NCBI RefSeq assembly: GCF_030052815.1
Contig: NC_079495.1
Coordinates: 56,584,773 to 56,648,772, forward strand
Reading direction: 5' to 3'
DNA length: 64,000 nt
DNA from: Hevea brasiliensis
Taxonomy: Eukaryota; Streptophyta; Magnoliopsida; Malpighiales; Euphorbiaceae
The position numbers and the translations under genes were made by a program. Each line of letters starts with the position of its first letter. Positions within the stretch are counted from its first letter, which is position 1. Shown piece after piece: positions 11,498 to 22,415 of this stretch. The notes under the pieces are model-generated. The model was not told where the DNA came from and did not search any database. It saw only the letters and a list, made by a program, of their open reading frames with translations.

Positions 11498-12476
11498 TGC
11501 TTTTATGGATCTGATGAACACTATCTTCATACCATATCTCGACCAGTTTGTGGTGGTGTTTATTGATGACATTTTGATATATTCGAGGAATGCAGAGGAG
11601 CATGACAGACATCTACGGATTATACTGCAGACTTTAAGGGAGAAACAGCTATACGCCAAATTGTCGAAATGTGAATTTTGGCTAAAAGAAATCTCCTTCT
11701 TGGGACATGTTGTGTCAGCTAAAGGGATCAAGGTAGATTCTAGCAAGGTAGAAGCTATCCTCAATTGGAAGCCGCCCAGGAATATCACAAAAATTTGCAG
11801 TTTTCTGGGTTTAGCTGGATATTACCGTCGGTTTGTGAAAGGGTTTTCTATGTTAGCTTCTCCACTGACCAAGCTGCTTCGGAAAGATGTAAAATTTCAG
11901 TGGACTAATAAATGCCAGCAGAGTTTTGATGAGTTGAAGAGGTGTCTGACTAAAGCTCCAGCCCTTACTTTACCTACACCGGGTAAAGAGTATACAGTTT
12001 ATAGTGATGCTTCTCACAATGGGTTAGGCTGTGTACTGATACAAGACCGAAATGTCATTGCTTATGCATCACGCCAGCTGAAACCGCATGAGAGGAACTA
12101 CCCAACACATGATTTGAAGCTTGCAGCTATTATTTTTGCTCTGAAGTTCTGGAGACACTATTTGTATAGAGAGAAATGCTACATTTACATAGATCACAAG
12201 AGCTTAAAGTACTTAGGTACCCAGAAGAAATTGAACTTGAGGCAGAGGAGATGATTAGAACTGATTAAAGACTATGATTGCTTAATAGACTATCAGCCAG
12301 GGAAAGCAAATGTGGTGGCTGACGCCTTAAGTCGCAAGACTATGGTAAGTCTTAGAGTTTCTCCTTTGTCCATGGTACATGTGTTGAAAGCACAGCATGC
12401 CAGTTTAGAGATTGATGATGAGGGACAGACAGTAGTTGCATGGCATATACAACCATTGTTGATTGATTAGATCAGA
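11493..12476 (+). pseudogene. E2 pol: C-terminal reverse transcriptase and RNase H
   Basis: Resumes RT after the solo LTR. It has the catalytic FIDDILIYS box (the YxDD equivalent), [11 protein letters not shown], and the [16 protein letters not shown] connection. RNase H follows with [15 protein letters not shown] and [10 protein letters not shown]. The usual glutamate in the family's [14 protein letters not shown] reads lysine here (DLKLAAIIF), an apparent loss of an RNase H catalytic residue by G-to-A. A TGA at 12252-12254 replaces the tryptophan codon seen in E4, and a further stop lies just before 12477. Confidence 0.85.
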
Positions 12477-13889
12477 ATGGCAGCTCAGAATGATGAAAAA
12501 TATCAGAAGCTACTGAAAGAAGTCCAGCAGGGCAAGAAACCTAAATTTTCTGTGAGGGATGATGTTTTATTGCTACATCAGGGCAGAATGTGCATTCCTA
12601 ATGATGTGGAATTGAGACAGATCATTATGAAGGAAGCACATGAGTCTCCTTTTGCCATGCATCCTGGTGGAACTAATATGTATAGAGGGCTGAAAGAACA
12701 TTACTGGTGGATGGGTACGAAGAGGGATATAGCTGAATTTGTTTTCAAATGCCTAACTTATCAGCAAGTGAAGGCAAAACATCAAGTACCAGCAGGTTTG
12801 TTACATCCATTGCCAGTACCATAGTGGAAATGGGAACGGATAACTATGGATTTTGTTACGGGACTTCCAAGGACACAGAATAGTCATGATGCAGTATGGG
12901 TTATAGTTAATAGACCGACCAAGTCTGCTCACTTTTTGCCAGTCTGAATGGACTATAGTTTGGAGAGATTGGCCAGATTGTACATAAATGAGATAGTAAA
13001 GCTGCATGGAGTGCCAGTATCGATTGTATCTGACAGAGATCCTAGGTTCACGTCTAGATTCTGGGGTAGTCTTCAAAGAGCTCTAGGAACTAGATTGAAC
13101 TTCAGCACAACATTCCACCCATAAACAGATGGCCAGTCTGAGAGGGTAATTCAGATTTTGGAGGATATGCTACGGGCTTGTGTGATTGAGTTTGAAGGTA
13201 GTTGGGATACACACTTGCCTTGATTGAGTTTGCTTATAACAACAGCTACCAATCAAGCATTGGGATGCGTCCATATGAAGCTTTGTATGGCAAGAAGTGC
13301 AGAACTACCCTATGTTGGGATGAAGTAGGTAAAAAGAAGATGATTGGGCCAGAAATTGTTCAGCAGATAGAGGAAAAGATCAGATTGATCAGAGATCGAC
13401 TCAAGGCTGTATCAGACCGTTAGAAGTCCTTTGTTGATCTGAAGAGAAGAGATATTGAATATGCAGTGGGTGATAAGGTATTCCTTAAAGTTTCTCCTTG
13501 GGAGATGATTATGAGATTTGGCAGAAAGGGGAAACTGAGTCCTTATTTCATCAGACCATATGAGGTTCTGGAAAGAGTGGGCCCTTTGGCATATCGGTTA
13601 GCACTACCTCCAGAGTTATAAAGGATACACAGTGTCTTCCATGTGTCCATGTTAAGGAGGTACAGATCTGACCCATCTCATTTACTATCAGTTGAAGAGA
13701 TTGAGGTAAATCCAAACCTCTCATATGAGGAAGAACCCATGGAAATTCTGGCATATGAGGTGAAGCAGCTGAGAAATAAACAGATACACCTGGTTAAAGT
13801 GTTGTGGAATCATCATTCAGGCTAGGAAGCTACTTGGGAATGTGAAGAAGACATGAGGAGACAACACCCATAGCTATTTAGAAACTGAT
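12477..13889 (+). pseudogene. E2 integrase with C-terminal chromodomain-like region
   Basis: The N-terminal HHCC zinc region reads HPGGTNMYRGLKEHYWW...KCLTYQQVKAKH, with the second cysteine changed to tyrosine. The DDE core has [17 protein letters not shown] and DGQSERVIQ. The C-terminal GPYEVLERVGP-type and FHVSMLRRY segments and a chromodomain-like VKVLWNHHSG...ATWE tail follow. In-frame stops occur near 12823, 12945, 13123, 13423, 13618, 13824 and 13872, with a frameshift near 13220. No intron-like segment is present at the position where family B copies carry one (about 13155). Integrase inserts element cDNA; the tail is thought to target chromatin. Confidence 0.82.
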
Positions 13890-13923
13890 GTCAGGTAAAA
13901 TTTTGAGATGAAATTTATTTTTA

Positions 13924-13941
13924 GGGGGGGGGGGGGGGGAG
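13924..13941 (+). other. E2 polypurine tract with 16-G run
   Basis: A run of 16 G (13924-13939) followed by AG, three bases before the 3' LTR. A polypurine tract primes plus-strand DNA synthesis. The unbroken G run is unusually long and its exact length may be uncertain. Confidence 0.8.
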
Positions 13942-13944
13942 AAT

Positions 13945-16900
13945 TGTAACACCCCTATGTTTGGTAGTGCGTTCTACTGTTCCTGTGACTAGTGTTTTTC
14001 GGACAGCTAGGATGCCTAGAACTACACTTAAATATTGGTGAGGAGACATAAAATAATGAAATACAAGAAAAGAAAATACAAGAAAAACAAAGAAAAAATA
14101 ATAGCAATGAAATGTAACCAAGTTAAACGAGCCGAGAACCCTAGCAATGTGTGACCGCACTGAGAAGTTGCGGCGTGGACCGTTGACTAGCCCTGGACCG
14201 CAGGGAACCCTAAAAAATATTTTTAAGACTTAAATAAACGTCTATTGAAGTATAAAAATCATTAGAAATATCAAAGAAAAATTAATTAATTAGTACAAAG
14301 AAAAACGGGAAATAGAGAAAATGACAAAATTCGGTGTTACCAAAAAATCGGGAATGTAACCCGAACAGAGACATTATGGTCATTTGACACCCCGAGTTGT
14401 CTTTTGACCTAAATTTCCATTAAAAATAAATGATATTACACTTGGAAAATATCATGAAAAATTAAATTGTGACACATTATAAGAATAGTGAAAGAAATGG
14501 GGGATAAAAACTAAATTATGAAAGTTTAACATTAAAATTTATTTCTAATCCTATTAGTGCTCCACTAACACCACTAAGTGGACCATTAAACATAAAATGG
14601 ACAGCCACTTCACTCATCTTCTTCAACCTCACTCACCTTATCGAATTGAAAAAAAAAAACTCAAAACCTCCATGGACGGCCAACCATGGCCAAAGCTTCC
14701 TAACCTCCATGCAAGCATGAAGTAAGCCCCTTTTTCCAATTGATTTCTTCACTAAAGTTGTTCTACACAGCTTGGGCAGTAGATAAGCAGTAAGAAAGTT
14801 AAGTTTTGGTGAGGTTTTGAAGAATTTCAAAAGTGGTAAGTGTGTATTTTTAATTCTTGTTTCATTAAACTTTGAATGGGTGTTGTGGGTAGTTGATTTG
14901 TGGAAGGATTTTTTATGTTTGATAAATTAATGGAGGGGTACATTTCGGCAGCCATGAGGACTCACCATGAACAATTTTTTCTTGTATGTAAATAGTGGTT
15001 TGGATGATGATTTAAATGTTTAATTGTATTGAAGTTGAATTCCATGTGTAAGGTTTGAATTGTAAGCTTGAAAAGTAAAAGTGAAAATTGATGGTTATGT
15101 GTAAACTTGTGGCAGCCTTATGAAGAAGATCAAAATGTGTTGTTTCATGGTTTGGTTTATGGAATTATATTATTGAATTATGTTGTTATGGATGACAGCA
15201 TGTATGTGTGTATAAAGGTTTGAATTTGGACATGTAAATGAGGTGCATTCATGTGTTTAATTCTTGTAATTGGACTTGAAAAATTCTGGGTTATAGTGTG
15301 CATATTGAGAATGGTTATAAGCTACCAAAATGACCAAAAATGAGTTGTTAAATGTGTTAATGTTATGGTACAAACCAGAATTGGCATGAAAGAGTGACTT
15401 GGTAAGCATAGGATGTGTAATTGGTAAAGGATGAACAATGTGCAATAGGACAGTATATGTTTTGGCTTAGAACCTTAAGTGTGTGGCTCCAATTGGTATG
15501 AGACCAATTGGAGGTGAAACTAGGCACAAAATGTGCTAACTTTCATGAAGGAAGCTTACCAAAATTCTGCCTAGAAGGTGACTTAAAAAATTACCAAATC
15601 CGGATTAGTGCTTTGAAAGCCTGAAAATTGACCATTTGGGCAGTAGTTAGTGTTTTGGCCATAACTCACTCAAAATAGGTCCACTTGACCTGAAATTTTT
15701 ACCATGAATATTTGAGACATATATCTACAATTATTATGAAGACACCAAATCCCAGAAATGGCCAGAACCAAGCCAAATAGCTTGCATAAGTTCAGGTCCA
15801 AAAACTGGCCGAACCAAAAGTGACCTAAAAATGACCTAAAGTTACCATTTTGGTACATTCTATCCAGCATTGGTAAATTGACCATAACTTGGTCTACACA
15901 ACTCAGAATGACCTGAAATTTTACCCCGCATGCAATAAGACATAGACCTACAAGTTTGTAGTTTGGACCGAAACCCGAAAACCAAGGAAACTAGGTCATC
16001 CGATTAGGTCAAATTAGTATACCGAAATCCAACAAATTGTAATAAAATGCAATATACATGAAAATGAATTTGGTAACATGTACCAACACTAAAAGGCTAC
16101 AAATGTGACATATTGGTAACATTAAAACCTAATTCACCTAGAGTGCATTGAGGGTCAACATCTTAGGTTGACTAAAGAAATAATAGAATTCAATAAGTTA
16201 ATTATTAAGCTTTATTCTTAGAGACGATTTAAATGAGTACTGAAACACTTCAAATTGTGTGTTTCAGTTAGCAAAGACTCAGGGAAAGGGAAGGAAACAC
16301 TGAGTCAAGGCCAAGAGACAGTTATCAGAGGTTTGTGCACAACAATTATTTTTTTTGAATTTTCAATTGAAATAAATTATGACTATTTGTATATCATTGT
16401 TTTAAATTGGAAAAATTATTTGAATGATATTTGATGGATACTTATTGATTGAAAAGCATTGTAAATGGTTTGAAACCACAACTATCATGTATATTGATTG
16501 AATTCCTCGCTAGCTTGTCTAGTGGGATGAATTGAATTCCCTCTCTGGCTGAAGTGTTGAGGTGTGTGCCTGTTGAGGACGAATAGAATGAGTACTCATA
16601 TTATTGCTAGCTAGCTATGTTATTCCTCACTAGCCATCGGCTTTTGGGATGAATTGAATTCCTCACTAGCCATCGGCTTTTAGGATGAATTGAACTTTGA
16701 CAACATGATTAAGCTGTGTGTGTGATTTATTGATATTTATTGTGATATTGTGAAATGGAGTTTAAATTCTTTATGACATTCACTGTCTTTGAATTTAACT
16801 ATGTTTTAAGTATCCACTATTTATATGACTTATGAATTATGATTTAAAGTTGTATTTTGTTAATGTTGTGCACCACTGAGACATTAGCTCAGCGATAGCT

Positions 16901-17547
16901 TTTCATTGCTGTCGCAGGTAGACAGACTGATATGGCAGCAGACTAGGCTGCTAGTACTACACTGAGAGATCATCGGGTATATTGAGTATACCATATTTTG
17001 CATTTTGTATTGTAATGTATGTTCACTATATGTATATATTGTTCTTGGTTTTGAGCAGTTGTAAATTAAAATTGTAAATTAAAATTATTCATTAAAGTTG
17101 TAAACTAAATTTATAAATTATTTTAGTTTGTAAATATTGTGATATATTCTTTTATCTCTGCTTTTGAAAACACTAGAAAATTATTGTGGATTTGAGTTGG
17201 CAAATGTTGAGAAACTTATTGTGTTGATTGAATATTGGAGTTTGGGATTGAGAAAAATATTGGAAGTGCTTTTTACAGGTTTTTGAAGAACTGTTTTTTC
17301 AAAATACAGATGGCACTCTGCTAAAATTTTTATAGAAATTATTAATTCTTCAAATGTATTATCTGGTTTCACTTCAGTTAAAATTTTTTTTAACACCTGT
17401 AAATAGTTCTCACCATTGTAAAAAGAAGTAAGAAAAGGTTTAAAATCCCTTGTAGTGTATTTAATGGGTTATCAGTCGACGAAGTTGGTAATTTAGTAGG
17501 TATACTACAGGATCATGTTATGCCTTATGGAGGGGTAGGGTGTGACA
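13945..17547 (+). repeat. E2 3' LTR (family A, 3603 bp)
   Basis: Starts TGTAACACCCCTATG right after the PPT and ends GGTAGGGTGTGACA. A donor consensus GTG|GTAAGTG lies at 14835/14836 (891 bp in). The CCAATTGGT...ACCAATTGG inverted repeat is at about 15489-15514, and a 36-bp tandem pair is at 16625-16660 and 16661-16696. It shares the AATTCGTCCC-type module (as its complement) with the E1 LTR. The right flank is family B pol, so E2 sits inside E3. Confidence 0.93.
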
Positions 17548-18408
17548 TCCTGAAGGACTATGATTATGTGATTGACTACCATCCTGGGAAGACAAATATA
17601 GTTGCTGATGCTTTGATTAGAAAATCCATCACAGCTTTGAGATCATTGAATGACCATCTATCTTTGGCTCGAGATGGAGCTATTTTGGCTGAGTTACAAG
17701 TGAGGCCAAACCTGCTACAGCAGATTTTCGATGGGCAGAAGGTAGATGAGAAGCTAAAGGCTATTATGAGCAAAATCTAAGAAGGGAAAGAAACTGACTA
17801 TGAAGTGAAAAAAGATAGGTGTCTGCACTACAAAGAAAGATTATGTGTACCGGATGATGGGAAATTGAAGGCCAGTATTCTACAAGAGGCACACACCAGT
17901 GTTTATGCTATGCACCCAGGAAGTACAAAAAATGTATCATGATCAGAAGCTTCAGTATTGGTGGCTTGGTATGAAGAAGGACATAGCTGATTATGTGACT
18001 AAATGCTTGACATGACAGCAAGTCAAGGCAGAACATTAAGTTCCATCGGGTTTGCTACAGCCTATACGCATACTTGAATGGAAATGGGATCGGGTCACCA
18101 TGGATTTTGTAGGCGGTCTACCTCTCACCCAAAAGAAGCATGATGCAGTATGGGTGATAGTAGATAGATTGACGAAGTCAGCACACTTTCTGCCTGTTAG
18201 AACTGACTACTCACTGGAGAAGTTAGTAGAATTATATATCAGTGAGATAGTTAGACTGCATGGAATTCCACTTTCCATCATATATAATCGAGACACAAGG
18301 TTTACATCGAGATTTTGGAAGAAATTGCATGAATCTTTGGGCACACAACTCCATTTCAGCACAGCTTTCCATCTTCAGACGGATGGGCAATCAGAAAGAG
18401 TAATCCAG
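17548..18408 (+). pseudogene. E3 pol: RNase H end and integrase, first exon-like part
   Basis: Opens with LKDYDYVIDYHPGKTNIVADAL (end of RNase H). A TAA at 17778 follows, then the zinc-binding region (HPGSTK...KCLT with a TGA near 18013) and the DDE core: MDFVGGLPL, VIVDRLTKSAHFLPV, a second-aspartate region NRDTRFTS (SDRDPRF in E4) and DGQSERVIQ. The frame ends just after VIQ because the next bases form a 75-bp intron-like insert with an in-frame TGA. Removing that insert continues the frame into [16 protein letters not shown]. Confidence 0.83.
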
Positions 18409-18483
18409 GTAAACAATTGAAACCAATTGAATTAATACAAATATTGAACTGAAATGATAATAATAACATGAAATATATGTCAG
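18409..18483 (+). other. 75-bp GT-AG intron-like segment in E3 integrase
   Basis: Begins GTAAACAATTG after CCAG and ends ATATATGTCAG before GTCCTTGAGG. It has 16 G/C among 75 bases, so it is very AT-rich as plant introns are, and carries an in-frame TGA at its fourth codon. The E4 copy (33402-33417) has the flanks joined exactly (ATCCAGGTCCTTGAGG), and E5 has the segment again near 39595-39669. Its borders and precise absence in one copy are what a spliceosomal intron would give. Splicing has not been shown. Confidence 0.7.
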
Positions 18484-19237
18484 GTCCTTGAGGATATGCT
18501 GAGGAGTTGTGTCATTGAGTTTGAGGGAAGTTGAGATAGATACCTCCCACTGGCAAAATTTACATACAACAATAGCTACCAAGCTAGTATTCAAATGGCC
18601 CTGTATGAAGTACTGTATGGGAGGAAATGTAGAACTCCAGTGTGCAAGACTGAATTGGGTAAAGATAAACTGGTAGGGCCAGACCTGGTGAAACAGACTG
18701 AGGAGAAAGTAAAGCTAATCAAAGCCAATCTGAAGGTTGCCTCAGATAGACAAAAATCTTATGCCAACCTGAAGAGGAAAGAAATAGAATATGCGGTTGG
18801 TGACAAAGTGTTCCTCAAGGTGTCACCGTGGAAGAAGGTACTGAGGTTCAGAAGAAAAGGTAAGTTAAGCCCTAGGTTCATTGGCCGATATGAAGTCATT
18901 GAACGTGTGGGTCCAGTGGCCTACAGGCTAGCTTTACCATCAGAGCTGGACAAGATCCACAATGTGTTCCACGTATCTATGTTAAGAAGATACCGCTCAG
19001 ATCCTTCACATGTTATCTCCATGGAAGAAATTGAAGTACAACCGGATTTGACATACGAAGAAGAACCCATATGGATCCTGGCTCAGGAAGTGAAAGAGTT
19101 GAGGAATAAGCAGATTCCACTGGTGAAAGTGCTTTGGAGGTACCACAATACCGAGGAGGTAACATGGTGAAGAGACGATGAGGCAACAGTTTCCTCAACT
19201 TTTTGCATCAGGTAAATTTCGAGGATGAAATTTAAAT
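18484..19237 (+). pseudogene. E3 integrase C-terminus and chromodomain
   Basis: Continues integrase after the intron-like segment: [28 protein letters not shown], [27 protein letters not shown], then [24 protein letters not shown] and a chromodomain-like [18 protein letters not shown]. The frame is open from 18595 to 19170, where TGA follows EEVTW through a small deletion relative to E5 ([11 protein letters not shown]). The tail ends near TTTCGAGGATGAAATTT just before the PPT, a feature shared with other B copies. Confidence 0.82.
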
Positions 19238-19251
19238 TAGAGGGGAACAGT
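19238..19251 (+). other. E3 polypurine tract
   Basis: AGAGGGGAACAG-type purine run immediately upstream of the 3' LTR start at 19252, matching AGAGGGGAAGAG in E4 and E5. Confidence 0.75.
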
Positions 19252-22200
19252 TGTAACACCCTCCCTGTAGCAACTCCGTACATTCTACTGTTCCGGTGAC
19301 CAGTGTCGGTCCGGACAGCTAGAACGTTCAGAAAAAAATATTTATACTAAAGTGAGGAACTATAATTAACTCAAATATTAACAAGAAAAATTTAGGAAAA
19401 ATTTTAGAAATAAAATACAATCAAGTTAAATGAGCCGGTGCCCTAACGATAGGCAACCCAGTGGGAAGTTGCAGTTCTCGCAACTAGGAGCCCTAGACCA
19501 GGGAAAAAATTCATAAAATAATTTTTGGGACTCCAGAGAAGGGTCATTGAGGTTTCTATGGCATTAGAATGCTAATAAAATGCTTAGAAAAATTTTTCAA
19601 TTGGTACAGATAATTTTAGTCTGTTAAGCCAAACGGAGGGCATTTTGGTCATTTCGCCTTCAGAGGTGATTTTTGGCCGACTTGTCCAGTTAAGTAAATA
19701 ATTATTATGACACAAAATGTGAATAAATATTGCTAAAAATTAAATTGAAAATGAGTAGAGAAGAAAAGGAAATGAAATGAGATTAAATGATAATTTTGAC
19801 ATCACATGATTTCATCAACCCTTTCCCCACCAATCACAATTAAGCTAACCTATTAAAAAGGGATAATTGAGAGAAAAATAAACAAAAGCATTCAGATTCA
19901 TCTCCTTCACCCAAACCAGCCGAAAGACCTTCCACACCCAAACCACTATTGAAAGCTTATCAAAGCTTCAATTCCCACCTTAAACCACCTCAAAACCCTA
20001 ACTTGCCTTCATTAAAAATTATCCCTGCCACTACAGCAAGCCTTGGGCAGCAATTTGAAAGGAATAAAGTGAAGTTTTTAAGTCTTAGAAAGTGACTAAG
20101 TGAAGGTTAGTGCCACTTTTGTTTATTTTTCTCTTATATTCTTTGTTACAACATTAATCTAAACTAGAAAATATGAAAATGGAACAAATTGAAATTGTGG
20201 AGTTACGGTTTGGGAGAAACCTAGGGTTTGCTCATGTGTTGGTGAATGAAAGTTTAAGTGGTCAATTAGTGACCATTTGGCTATGTATGATGAAGAAATG
20301 AAGTGAGTTGTGGCTTGGTATTTGAATTTGGGTGAGCTGCCTTGGCTGCCCTGCAGGTTTGGATGTGAGTCTAGCAGGTTTGGGTAGCTATAAATGGAGT
20401 TGTAGAGGTTCAATTGGTGCAAGGCCAATTGGACATGAAATTAGACACATATTGGCACCACTTTGGTGAAGAAACCCTGCTCATAAAACCAAACCAAGTT
20501 GGCCTAAAAATTGCCCTAATCCAGATGACTTGCATTCTGCCTGGATAAAATGACCAAATGAACAGTATCCATTCATTTGGTCATAACTCGGTGTAAAAAG
20601 GTCCAATTGACCTGAAATTTTACCATCAGAAAGCTGAGACATACAGCTACAATGTTTATGAAGAACACAAATCCAAATTCTGACCATAACCTAGTCAAAT
20701 TGCCAACCAAACTTAGGTTACCAAATCTAGCAGAACCAGTTTTGCCCAGAATTTTGGATTCTATCCAATCCGGCCAGTTATGGTGTTTAGGCCATAACAC
20801 GAGCTACAAAACTCCAAATGGAGTGATTCAAAAAAGAAAATGTAACTATACAAAATAAGGAACAACTTTTATGAAGACAATTTTATCAAATTCCTAGTGT
20901 ATAAATGATCAATGAAATAGTAAATATGAGGCTTAAAATCTGAAAATTTTGAATAACTAACACTAAGCTTAGAAATGGTATTGGCAACCAATACCAACAA
21001 TTTTAGAATGTAAAATGTAATATGTTGGGAGTATTAGAACCAATGTACCTATTGTCTATGCAAAAGTCAATATTTTAGTTGACTAATGAAATGAATAGTA
21101 ACACCTAAACTTAAATTTCAAGAATTGTACAATTTAAAAGTGTAACATGCCCTAGTACACCTAGTAAGATTGGTTTGGATAGGTTGGCATGCCAATAGGG
21201 TTCAGTTAGCAGTACTGCACATGGCATTATGCCATTCTGTGATTTTATGGCTTTTAGCCATTCTGACATTATGATGATACTTGGCCTTGTGCCTAATATT
21301 TATTATAGCTCATTAGCTGTTTTGTTGCACACCGGGAGATACATATATGACTGATGGTGTGAAGGCCCGAGGTACTTGATACCCAGTGCCAGTTTACCCG
21401 TTTATCCAGTCCAGTCATCCAGTATAGGTTAATTGGGCAACCAAAAAATGGAAATTAATAAATTTAATGAAATAATGAATATAACAAGTACAAAACAAAT
21501 AAGACTACAAATAATTATCGAAAAATTGTCTGTATAAGACATCAATATATTCACTGCATATTTATTTTCTTTTATTTCTTTTTATTCTATTATTGGCACC
21601 ACTTTATTGCTTAGCACGTTGCTTTTTGCCATACGTAGGTTCTGGAGAGACCGACAGAGAGGCCAGTAGATCACAGACTGGGTGAGACCATCTACCGCTC
21701 TGCATATTGTACATGTCAGCTCACCGACGACAGTGCATTGGTAGGACACTAGGTTTCATTTTGGATATTTTGTAATTAACTTTTATTTTCTCATATGTAA
21801 TTGAAACTTATGTAATGTATTTTGGTATCAATGTAAATAGTGGAAATTGTGTTTATGAATGAAAAAGTGAATATTTATTCATGACTTTTACATTAATATC
21901 ATATGAGATGAATGAATGAGAAATGAAATTGTTGTTGAAAAATATTGAGATTTTGTTGATAAATTGGAGTTTGGGAATGATTGAAAATTTTGGAAGTGTT
22001 TTTCACAGTTTCCGAAGAACTGTTTTCTCCATTTTCAGCCGGTACTCTGTCGGATTTTCTATAAAATTTGTGGAACCTCAAATAGAATTATGATTTCAAT
22101 AAATGACTGAAATGAATTATATTTCACAAATTATACTTCATAACTATGGAAAGAAATAAAGAAGGAAAAATAAAATTGATTGAAATATAATAGGGTGTTC

Positions 22201-22259
22201 TGGTAAACAGTGTGACATATTTTACTCGGCTATACCATAGACGGGTAAGGGGTGTCACA
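19252..22259 (+). repeat. E3 3' LTR (family B, 3008 bp)
   Basis: Starts TGTAACACCCTCCCTG and ends GGTAAGGGGTGTCACA. It has a TGACATCA-type motif near 19799, a nearby CCAATCAC box, a donor-like AAG|GTTAGTGC at 20105/20106 (854 bp in), and a hairpin with 11-bp arms GACCAAATGAA/TTCATTTGGTC near 20552-20582. No PBS or gag follows, which confirms that it is a 3' LTR. Confidence 0.92.
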
Positions 22260-22317
22260 GCGTGCCATTCAATGACATGGCTTGTGTCCCTCATGCGCCT
22301 CACCCAGTGCCAAAAAT

Positions 22318-22415
22318 AGCGTTTACATGGGTTACCCATGTTTTGGCGCGCCTCAGGTCATGTAAACGTTACACGGGCCGTGTTTTTCGTTAAAGGGGCG
22401 TGTTGGGCTTAGTTT
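22318..22415 (+). repeat. Cluster of inverted repeats in C1 leader
   Basis: GTTTACATG at about 22320 pairs with CATGTAAAC about 45 bp later. Inside the loop is ACATGGGT-T-ACCCATGT, followed by TTGGCGCGCC. Just downstream is ACACGG-G-CCGTGT. The segment is more GC-rich than its surroundings and could fold as RNA, for example a packaging or translation element (inference). Confidence 0.5.

Larger units (their letters stand above)
5875..17547 (+). mobile_element. E2: family A gypsy element, gag to 3' LTR, interrupted twice
   Basis: Plus-strand family A element whose 5' LTR and start of gag lie left of the window beyond E1. Visible parts in order: gag (5875-6408), protease and RT (6409-7466), a solo LTR insertion (7467-11492), rest of RT and RNase H (11493-12476), integrase and chromodomain (12477-13889), polypurine tract (13924-13941) and 3' LTR (13945-17547). 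Its right edge abuts the RNase H/integrase linker region of family B element E3, with TCCTG (17548-17552) the likely TSD copy. Coding parts have many stops, so it is inactive. Confidence 0.9.
17548..22259 (+). mobile_element. E3: family B gypsy element, 3' part
   Basis: Plus-strand family B element resuming after E2 in the region between RNase H and integrase, through integrase, PPT and 3' LTR. Its 5' part is left of the window. The right edge at 22259 abuts the copia C1 leader; GCGTG (22260-22264) would be the right TSD copy. Its LTR is clearly more diverged from the array LTRs (26342-50639) than those are from each other, so E3 represents an older or separate B lineage. Confidence 0.88.
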
